From Ailurus styani (lineage: Eukaryota; Chordata; Mammalia; Carnivora; Ailuridae): a DNA stretch of 64,000 nt. Shown piece after piece: positions 59,101 through 64,000 of this stretch. Both the position numbers and the translations under genes were made by a program. The notes beneath the pieces are model-generated. The model saw only the letters and a program-made list of their open reading frames with translations. It was not told where the DNA came from and made no database searches. Each line of letters begins with the position of its first letter. Position 1 is the stretch's first letter. The stretch is from NCBI GenBank assembly GCA_002007465.1, contig LNAC01000855.1, forward strand, positions 382,922 through 446,921, given 5' to 3'.

Positions 59101-59770
59101 AGAGAACACAAACCAAGGTCCCTCAGAGTCTTGCGACTCCCCTCTCAGGAGGCAATCCCCCCTAATGGTCCTACATCATGAGGTCTCAGGGCCCGGAATG
59201 ACAGCTCTCGGTTGGTCCCAGAAAAGACCACAGAATCCATCCTTCAATCCGCCATCTTATTTGGGGCCTCTAACCCCCAAGTCCTTGGTGGGGGCGGGGG
59301 AGAGGGAGGGGAAGAGGGTTCCTCAGGCCCCCACCCCCAGAGAATTCCAGACTCTGGGCGAAGACGTAGGTCCCCCGGGATGGTCTCAAGCAGCCTTCCT
59401 TGGGTCCCTACCCAGTCTGGGGATCCCACCCGCCATACCCACTCACCTGTTATCCCCAGCTCATACCTGCTCAACGGTTGCAGGGTCCATAGCCTCGATG
59501 CGAGCGGCAGCCGCCTCATACTCGTCTTCGCTGTTATAACCCGCGCCGACCTCCTCACGCTCTGGACTGCCCCCTCCAACCGCTCCGACCCCAGGGGCTT
59601 GACGCCGCCGCTTGCTGTGGCCCGGCCCTGAGCAGCAACCGCCAACGCCTACAGCTCCGCCCACGCCCACGCCCACGCCCGCCGCGCCCACGCCCGCCGC
59701 CGCTGCACCCAGCGCGTCGCCGGGACCGCCGCCGGGACCCCCAGGGCCCCCACAAGGAGGAGGAGAGGCC
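32223..59770 (-). CDS. OTUD5: OTUD5 (DUBA), OTU-domain deubiquitinase, 9 exons, N-terminus lost in gap
   Basis: OTU-family cysteine deubiquitinase that trims K63- and K48-linked chains, restraining interferon signalling and acting in chromatin and development. Exons on the minus strand: exon 1 up to 59467 (visible from 59770), 49342-49249, 40059-39995, 39908-39737, 39648-39500, 34741-34538, 33062-32861, 32769-32656, 32344-32223. Exons 2-9 total 1122 nt (373 codons plus stop), matching the human C-terminal 373 of 571 aa. Visible order: Gly/Ala-rich tail of exon 1, SKRRRQAPG basic patch, [12 protein letters not shown] (human activating phosphoserine 177 context), catalytic Asp and Cys in [11 protein letters not shown], catalytic His in NIHYNSV, an acidic/coiled [19 protein letters not shown], a Ser/Pro-rich linker, and a C-terminal UIM-like [21 protein letters not shown]. 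About 98 N-terminal codons and the ATG are hidden by Ns (59771-60091). In human, OTUD5 variants cause the X-linked LINKED syndrome. Confidence 0.95.
33200..33985 (+). mobile_element. L2 (LINE-2) 3' fragment in OTUD5 intron 6
   Basis: 'aaaagccaaagtcctcagca', 'ctggcctggcacatgcactt', 'gtaagcatctcaaggacaga' and 'gaacagtgcctggcagacct' follow the L2 3' end. It is non-coding and diverged. Confidence 0.7.
34923..35120 (+). mobile_element. Young CAN-SINE in OTUD5 intron 5
   Basis: Flanked by a perfect 15-bp duplication, AAGAATTGGGGGAAG, at 34908-34922 and 35121-35135. Confidence 0.97.
35690..37020 (+). mobile_element. Old L1 3' portion (end of ORF2 relic plus 3' UTR)
   Basis: 'caatttaaaaatgggcaaaa' and 'cctcaaagaagatacatgga' are the broken end of an L1 ORF2. 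Then 'cccttgaagaattattctac', 'ccttccaaacaggacagtgt' and 'actggttcatatattgtaac' mark an old L1M-type 3' UTR. Confidence 0.7.
37073..37279 (+). mobile_element. CAN-SINE
   Basis: First of six SINEs packed into 1.3 kb; young GGGCGCCTGGGTGGCTCAGTGG type. Confidence 0.93.
37301..37495 (+). mobile_element. CAN-SINE
   Basis: Head GGGGTGCCTGCGTGACTCAA, A-rich tail with AAAGAAAGAAA; older than its left neighbour. Confidence 0.9.
37506..37700 (+). mobile_element. CAN-SINE
   Basis: Head AGGTGCCTGGGTGGCACAGT, tail ATACATAAATCTTAAAATCTT. Confidence 0.9.
37701..37914 (-). mobile_element. CAN-SINE interrupted by an assembly gap
   Basis: A poly(T) run at 37701-37737 and the SINE head at 37854-37914 (ending CCACCCAGGCGCCC) enclose 116 Ns (37738-37853). 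The gap length fits the missing SINE middle. Confidence 0.9.
37738..37853. other. Assembly gap, 116 N
   Basis: Run of N inside a reverse SINE. Confidence 1.
37943..38147 (+). mobile_element. CAN-SINE with expanded (CT)n
   Basis: Its CT-rich block has grown to a (CT)n microsatellite at about 38085-38117. Confidence 0.9.
38151..38348 (+). mobile_element. CAN-SINE
   Basis: Young-type head directly after the tail of the previous SINE. Confidence 0.93.
38400..38830 (+). mobile_element. Old L1 3' end
   Basis: 'actggtttattaattgtgac' and 'aatctaaaactgttctaaaa' match the terminus of the L1 at 35690-37020. It may be the same element split by the SINE cluster, or a second copy. Confidence 0.6.
42341..42560 (+). 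mobile_element. CAN-SINE, copy 1 of a three-unit chain
   Basis: Preceded by GAAAGGAACCTAGGG (42326-42340), which recurs after every unit. OTUD5 intron 2. Confidence 0.95.
42575..42794 (+). mobile_element. CAN-SINE, copy 2 of a three-unit chain
   Basis: Shares with copy 3 the diagnostic 'gcgcttgggtggctcagtgg' and 'ctgcctccggctcagg' changes, and with copy 1 the unusual AAAAATAAAAAAATAAAA tail. Confidence 0.95.
42809..42990 (+). mobile_element. CAN-SINE, copy 3 of a three-unit chain
   Basis: Shorter CT block and a different tail; followed by GAAATGAACCTAGGG at 42991-43005. Confidence 0.95.
44420..44790 (+). mobile_element. CAN-SINE interrupted by a second SINE
   Basis: The outer copy has 16-bp duplications, AAAGATGTTCCCTGAG, at 44404-44419 and 44791-44806. 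Its tail is split: AAATAAGATCTT at about 44585-44596 and AAATAACATCTT at 44773-44784. Confidence 0.93.
44597..44768 (-). mobile_element. CAN-SINE nested in another SINE
   Basis: Reverse copy inserted in the tail of the plus-strand SINE. The duplicated tail piece (AAATAA.ATCTT) is its target-site duplication. Confidence 0.9.
45469..45630. repeat. 18-bp minisatellite, 9 copies, OTUD5 intron 2
   Basis: The unit ACACCCTCAGTGGAAGAG repeats nine times with few changes (GGAGGAG and GGGGGAG variants). The period is a multiple of three, so both strands read as hexapeptide repeats, but there is no supporting exon structure. Confidence 0.97.
48018..48220 (-). mobile_element. CAN-SINE
   Basis: Flanking 16-bp duplication with one mismatch, CTAGC[C/A]CAAGGCTTTA, at 48002-48017 and 48221-48236. 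Confidence 0.95.
48291..48490 (+). mobile_element. CAN-SINE
   Basis: Head GGGGCACCTGGGTGGCTCAA; imperfect flanking match GTTGTCACTCAG / GATGTCGCTCAG. Confidence 0.92.
48530..48830 (+). mobile_element. Old L1-like 3' end
   Basis: 'gatgaatgatgggtacataa' and 'ctactctacttttgtataag' then an A-rich end resemble old L1 3' termini. Confidence 0.45.
50330..50665 (+). mobile_element. Old L1 3' end in OTUD5 intron 1
   Basis: 'acatttgtccaaacccacag', 'aacaccaaaagtgaacccta', 'gatgtgtcctacatg', 'taacaaatgcatcactctgg' and 'gtgaacctaaaactgctctt' follow the L1MA/L1MB-type terminus in order. Confidence 0.75.
51977..52093 (+). mobile_element. Old, short CAN-SINE relative
   Basis: Head GGGGGCACCTGGCTGGCTCA, then 'ggtgagttcaagccccacgg' and 'gggtgtacagattacctaaa'; the same short layout as 1294-1390. 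Confidence 0.8.
53215..53745 (+). mobile_element. Old LTR fragment, MaLR/MLT1-like
   Basis: 'caaagatatcaggccttaat', 'aaggatcttgagatggagag', 'gccagcagccaccagaagca' and 'aggagaaatttatgttgttc' follow the order of mammalian MaLR-type solo LTRs. There is no internal retroviral sequence. Confidence 0.6.
54310..54640 (+). mobile_element. Old L1 3' end
   Basis: 'gaggctagaaaaaaatacgc', 'tagattagtagttgctgggg', 'aattgtatgctttaaattgg' and 'ggtatctcaataaagtcgtt' match an old L1 terminus. Confidence 0.65.
57009..57202 (+). mobile_element. Young CAN-SINE in the OTUD5 intron 1 array
   Basis: Perfect 14-bp duplication, AGAATCCCATTCTA, at 56995-57008 and 57203-57216. Confidence 0.97.
57784..57967 (+). mobile_element. 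CAN-SINE
   Basis: Head AGGCACCTGGGTGGCTCAGT with a shortened A/B-box spacer; tail AATAAATAAAATCTT(A)n. Confidence 0.9.
58442..58644 (+). mobile_element. Young CAN-SINE
   Basis: 17-bp flanking duplication with one mismatch, AAGATTGGACC[A/G]TTGTC, at 58425-58441 and 58645-58661. Confidence 0.96.
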
Positions 59771-60980
59771 NNNNNNNNNNNNNNNNNNNNNNNNNNNNNN
59801 NNNNNNNNNNNNNNNNNNNNNNNNNNNNNNNNNNNNNNNNNNNNNNNNNNNNNNNNNNNNNNNNNNNNNNNNNNNNNNNNNNNNNNNNNNNNNNNNNNNN
59901 NNNNNNNNNNNNNNNNNNNNNNNNNNNNNNNNNNNNNNNNNNNNNNNNNNNNNNNNNNNNNNNNNNNNNNNNNNNNNNNNNNNNNNNNNNNNNNNNNNNN
60001 NNNNNNNNNNNNNNNNNNNNNNNNNNNNNNNNNNNNNNNNNNNNNNNNNNNNNNNNNNNNNNNNNNNNNNNNNNNNNNNNNNNNNNNNNNNCGGGTCACG
60101 CGGCAGGAGAGCCCGGATGTTAAGTCCTAGATGAAGGCTCCGCAGTGGGTTTGTCGTAGTCTTCTCTCCAAGTCCAACAAGTTTATAGCTACACCCGCTC
60201 GTTCCGGCCTGCTGCTTCAAAAGAAACAGAACCAAAACAAGCACCTCTTCGCCCCGCCCCCTCGCAGGTTCTTGAACTACCGGGTGGGGCCCCGGGGCGC
60301 TGCGCAAGCGCGCCAGGGCACGGCCCCGCCTCTCGTTCGGAAGTACGTGGGCAAAATCTTCGCCGCCGCCACAACAATCGCGGGCACCAACCAATAGAAG
60401 CAGCTGCGTGGGTCCTCAATGACGCCCACGGGCCAATCAGATGCGAGCGATCGCCCTCCCGTGCCCTCCGGCTCCGATTTCAGTCAAAGTCGGCACCTTC
60501 GTTCCTTTCCTTTCTTCTCGTCCGTTCTGTCGCGTTCTTCTTCGCGGCCCAAGGTTCTGATTCGCGGGAGGGGTACTATAACAACAGCGTGGAGGGCCGC
60601 GCGCACAATTCTGAGAGCGCTTCGCCGCCAGGCTTCCAACTCGGCCGCAGTCAGCCGGACTGACTGGAAAATATCAACACTCCCAGAGCATAGCACTCCC
60701 CTGAAGCGTCAGTTCCGGTCCCACCCACCTGAAAATCCACGTCCGGCGGGGAGGCGGGCGCCTCTTCACCCTGGCAACAGGCCGAGTTCTGCGGTGACTG
60801 GTTAAGAGTAGCCGTCACTCATTTTGGGCAGGCCAACCCTGGGGCAGACGTGCACCGTGGGGACCTTGGGTGTTTGGGAAGCAGACACGCCTTCTTTGGC
60901 TCCGCAGCGCTCTCGCCCTCGCGTTGACCTCCCCGCCCCTGTGGCTAGTGCGCAAGCGAAGCGCAGCCTTCCCCCCCCCC
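59480..60980 (-). promoter_or_regulatory. OTUD5: OTUD5 CpG-island promoter
   Basis: CpG-dense DNA covers exon 1 and about 900 bp beyond the gap. Two CCAAT boxes are visible on plus: CCAACCAATAG near 60386 and GGGCCAATCAG near 60430. The transcription start is probably between the gap edge (60092) and about 60400. Confidence 0.65.
59771..60091. other. OTUD5: Assembly gap, 321 N, in OTUD5 exon 1
   Basis: The missing human-equivalent N-terminus is about 98 codons (294 nt), so the gap can hold all of it plus a little 5' UTR. The region is extremely GC-rich. Confidence 1.
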
Positions 60981-61176
60981 CCGCCCCCAGCAACTGAGTT
61001 TACCTGGATTGAGCAAAAGTTTATGAACCAGCGCGGTCACCAGCTAATGCTTTGCAAGGGTGTCGGTGAAATCCCTGGTATTGAGCAGTTGGAGAGCTAC
61101 AAGCTAATCGTAGCTCTGCCCCTCCTGTCTGAGTGCTCTTTGGCAAGTCATTTAACATCCATCCCATCCGAAATTT

Positions 61177-61295
61177 TTCAAAAAAATTTATTTACTTATT
61201 TTTCTAGTAATCGATGCACCCAGCGTGGAGCTTGAACTCACAACCCCCGACATCAAGAGTCGCATGCTCTTAGGACTAAGCCAGGCAGGCGCCCC
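61177..61295 (-). mobile_element. Old, short CAN-SINE relative
   Basis: Reverse: 'aaatttatttacttatttt', 'tggagcttgaactcacaacc', then GCCAGGCAGGCGCCCC. Confidence 0.75.
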
Positions 61296-61299
61296 ATCT

Positions 61300-61660
61300 G
61301 CAATTTCTACTTCTCTGTAACATGGCAATGATAATTATGATTTAAGGATCAGAGATTAACGCTTGTAAAGGGCCTAGTGCTGTGTCTGGCACATAGTAAG
61401 TGCTCAATAAATTAGTCTGAATGGCAGTGCAAGGAAAAGGATCCCCAGCTTTGAAGTCAGGGAGACCTCAGTCAGGAAGACCTCAGTTCCAGACCATGAT
61501 GTTACCAACTGTATGATCTTGAGCGAGTCACTGTGTCTCAAATTTGAGGTTACCCATGCAAAATGGGAATGATAATGCCTGCCCAGACTACCTCAGGGAG
61601 TAGTTATGGGGTTCAGATGGGGTTATGAACCAAGAAGTTGTTTCGAGAGGTGAAGGCTTG
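61300..61660 (+). mobile_element. MIR-like repeats
   Basis: 'aagggcctagtgctgtgtct', 'ggcacatagtaagtgctcaa' then a second run 'gtatgatcttgagcgagtca' suggest one or two MIR copies. Confidence 0.5.
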
Positions 61661-62079
61661 CTGCCAATCTTGGGAGTCAAGCCATACAACATGTTGACCG
61701 AAAGATGATCAGAAAGCTCTTCTGAGTGCCATCTAACCTTCTTCCTTCAGATGCTGACCTCGGTTGAAGTTCTTTCCTGATGGGTGTCAGTTACAAACAG
61801 CATGTTGTGTTTTCTGCTCTGAAGACTTAATAGGCACAGTTTCCTGGGCCTACTGTGTTCAGGGCACTATGCCAAATGCCTATGCATGTTATCATATTGA
61901 ATCTTCTCATGATCCTCTCACTTGACCCATATTTCCTACTAGATATTTGTCCAGCACTACATGTCCAAAATTGAATTTAGGATAATCATTGTAGCTAATC
62001 TTCATGAAGTACTTTCTATGTGCCCGGCACTGTGCTAACAGCTTTGACGTTCCTTTTGACAGTGAGTGCCCCCCCACAC

Positions 62080-62840
62080 ACACACTCAGCCTTTGCCCAA
62101 GCCAGAACCTAGGAGTCAACCTCATCTGCTCCCTCTTCCTCAGCTCCCACATGCATGTAAATCCCAAGTCCTGCCAATTCAACCTCTCAAATCTCTCAAC
62201 TCTCCAACTCTTACCACCACTACATGGTCCAAGCCAGCATCACCCACCAACTGGACTACTGCAAAAGTCTCCTCACCACCCTTCCTCCTGTCAGGACTGT
62301 TTCTCTAGAATCCACTGTCCACAGCCAGAGCAATCCTTCTGAAATGCAAACCTCATGATGACTCCCCTGTTTACAAGCCTTCAGAAGTCCCCGTTATTCC
62401 TAGGATAAAGTCCAAAATCTGTATCATAGCTTCAAAGGCTTCTTTGTGATCTGGCCTATCTCCACATCCTTACTCTCATCACAGCCTCACACTCTCCTCC
62501 CCAGCTGAACCGAACTAATTTCAGTCCCCCGAAGGCCCTGATCTTGCCCCCTAACCATTGCACATGCTCTTCCATCTGCCTGAAACATTTTTATACTTTT
62601 CCCTGGCTAATAACTCCACCTCATTCTTTGGGTGTTGGCTGGGTTAGGTCCTCCTGCCATCTGTATGCTTCTGCAATCCCACTGATTTAAGTTCCACAAC
62701 ACTAGACTGTAATTGTTTAATTGTCTGCCCTCCATGCTCACCTCTGTATATCAGAGACGATGTCTTCTTTGCCCGTCTTTGTATCCCTAGGGCTAGCACA
62801 TGGTATGCGGTTAATAAATATTTGGTGAATAAATGATTAT
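62080..62840 (+). mobile_element. L2 3' fragment between OTUD5 and KCND1
   Basis: 'aagtccaaaatctgtatcat', 'gatctggcctatctccacat', 'tccatctgcctgaaacattt', 'cagagacgatgtcttctttg' and 'ggttaataaatatttggtga' follow the L2 terminus. Confidence 0.75.
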
Positions 62841-63091
62841 TATTTTACAGGTTAGCAACCTGAGGCAAGAGAAGTTTTAAGTGACTCTCTCACTCAGGGT
62901 TGGAACCTAGGTCAACCCCAATCCAAGGTCTGTCTTCTTGGTGTTCCACAGAGCTCAGTCACACACTAGCCAAGTGTACCCAGTAGCCCACCAGAGAGAG
63001 TGCAGGGGATGTCCACAAGGAAGGGGAATCTGCCAAACTTGAGAAGCGCTTTCTTTCTTCTTCTTCTTTTTAAATCTTGAGTTCTTTTTTT

Positions 63092-63189
63092 TTTTAAAAG
63101 TAAGCTCTAGGCCCAATGTGGGGCTCGAACTCACAACCCCCTGAGATCAAGAGCTGCATGCTCTACTGACTGAGCCAGCCAGGTGCCCC
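63092..63189 (-). mobile_element. Old, short CAN-SINE relative
   Basis: Reverse: T run, 'gtaagctctaggcccaatgt', 'ggggctcgaactcacaaccc', ending GAGCCAGCCAGGTGCCCC. Confidence 0.8.
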
Positions 63190-63599
63190 TGAGAGATGCT
63201 TTTAATTAGGGTTCAGTTCAGAGCCATTTGCTGCCAGGAAGCCCGGGTTTATTCTCCTCTAACCAAGCGTGCGCTGCTCTAGGCCTCAGTTTCCCCATCT
63301 GTGAGTGAGAGAGCTGGAGCAGATGATGTCCTAGGGGCATGTCTCAGGACTTCCTGACCTGCCTCACTGGCTGTAGATTCAGCTCTTCAAAGCACCCTCT
63401 TTAATTCCTCCTAGATCCCCATCTTCCAGAACATGTCACCAACCACTGACCTCCCAATACCTGTACCCACACCTGCCTTCTCCTGGTTGAAAGGAATTGA
63501 AGCCAGAGTACTTTCCACCCCCCAGTCTCCCCCCCAACCTCCGAACCCACAGAGCCGGGAGGTGCTCATCCTCATCTCTCCTCTCAGGTTTTATTGACT

Positions 63600-64000
63600 G
63601 ATGAAACTACATCTTTGTCAGCCACCAGCTCCACGGGGACAGTGCTGGGGACAGGGAACCTGAGATGATGCCAGATTTCAGCCTGAGAGCAGACACAGTT
63701 CTGGAAGGTGACCCAAGAGCGAAAAGAGAGGAATACGTGAAAAGGCTTTGTGGGGGAGGAGAGGAAGAGATCAAGAAGTTCCTCCTGCCCCCTATAACTC
63801 CCAGAGTTCAGGAACAACCCAGGCCTCGGCCCCTGACGCTTCTGGACTCCTGCCCAAGAACTCAGAATCAGCTATGATCTCCAAACACAGCCCAGCTCTC
63901 GCTGGCTGCTAGGCTCTTATCTCAGCCAGTCCAGACTCCAGCCCAACCCAGGAGGGAAGCAAATCAGGGGAGAAGAGAGGAGGAGGAATTGGAGGTGGCC
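63600..64000 (-). other. KCND1: Probable 3' UTR end of the next minus-strand gene (KCND1 by synteny)
   Basis: TTTATT at 63600-63605 is AATAAA on minus, about 3.3 kb from the OTUD5 start region, close to the human OTUD5-KCND1 spacing. No KCND1 coding sequence is visible, so the name rests on gene order only. Confidence 0.4.

Larger units (their letters stand above)
56400..59200 (+). repeat. Degenerate tandem array in OTUD5 intron 1
   Basis: The unit is about 35-50 bp with a core like 'aggtctcaggtccctgaaga'. Variants occur near 56760, 56820, 56925, 56950, 57395, 57640, 57690, 57740, 58005, 58130, 58715, 58855, 58970, 59020, 59150 and 59185. Three SINEs (57009, 57784, 58442) sit inside it, so the array predates them. 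It may begin earlier, near 55.9 kb. Confidence 0.7.

Noticed and set aside
63665..63877. 70-codon plus-strand ORF at the right edge
   Set aside because: Lies in the presumed KCND1 3' UTR, opposite strand, no recognisable domain.

Overview
The window is mammalian nuclear DNA from a carnivore. About thirty copies of the tRNA-derived carnivore SINE (CAN-SINE: a 'GGGCGCCTGGGTGGCTCAGT' head, a CT-rich middle and an AATAAAATCTT(A)n tail) are scattered over both strands. Their 'GGGTTAAAGCCTCTGCC' subtype suggests a caniform, probably mustelid-like, genome. Five protein-coding genes can be reconstructed exon by exon. Their order and orientation, TIMM17B(-), PQBP1(+), SLC35A2(-), PIM2(-), OTUD5(-), match human Xp11.23, so this is very probably X-chromosomal. 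Gene identities rest on remembered human protein sequences. Splice sites were read directly and checked for frame.

Layout: 1-4.4 kb is intergenic, rich in SINEs and L1, with one orphan GC-rich stretch (about 2.5-3.7 kb). TIMM17B (4.77-8.38 kb, 6 coding exons, 172 aa) and PQBP1 (9.16-12.33 kb, 6 coding exons, 258 aa) are head to head and share a CpG island at about 7.9-8.9 kb. PQBP1 converges on SLC35A2 (12.75-21.27 kb). SLC35A2 keeps both alternative C-termini: a read-through exon 4 ending SVLVK (393 aa) and a distal exon 5 ending LLTKVKGS (396 aa). PIM2 (23.57-27.86 kb, 6 exons, 311 aa) follows, with octamer-motif copies upstream. OTUD5 (32.22 to about 60.1 kb, 9 exons) fills the right half. 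Its first exon is interrupted by a 321-N gap that hides roughly the first 98 codons and the start. At the right edge a minus-strand poly(A) signal (63.6 kb) probably marks the 3' end of KCND1.

The genes are housekeeping or signalling functions without a shared pathway: mitochondrial inner-membrane import (TIMM17B), splicing and transcription coupling (PQBP1), UDP-galactose transport (SLC35A2), a survival kinase (PIM2) and an OTU deubiquitinase (OTUD5). Two gaps exist: 37738-37853 (inside a SINE) and 59771-60091 (inside OTUD5 exon 1).

I found no undescribed multi-gene system, virus or mobile cassette. The most unusual feature is a set of old, highly diverged tandem arrays with different units, lying in introns, a 3' UTR and flanks of PQBP1, SLC35A2, PIM2 and OTUD5. 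Also notable are a chain of three SINEs sharing one target-site motif, a nested SINE pair, a young SINE in the OTUD5 3' UTR, a duplicated PIM2 poly(A) region, tandem OTUD5 splice sites, and upstream CUG codons in PIM2.
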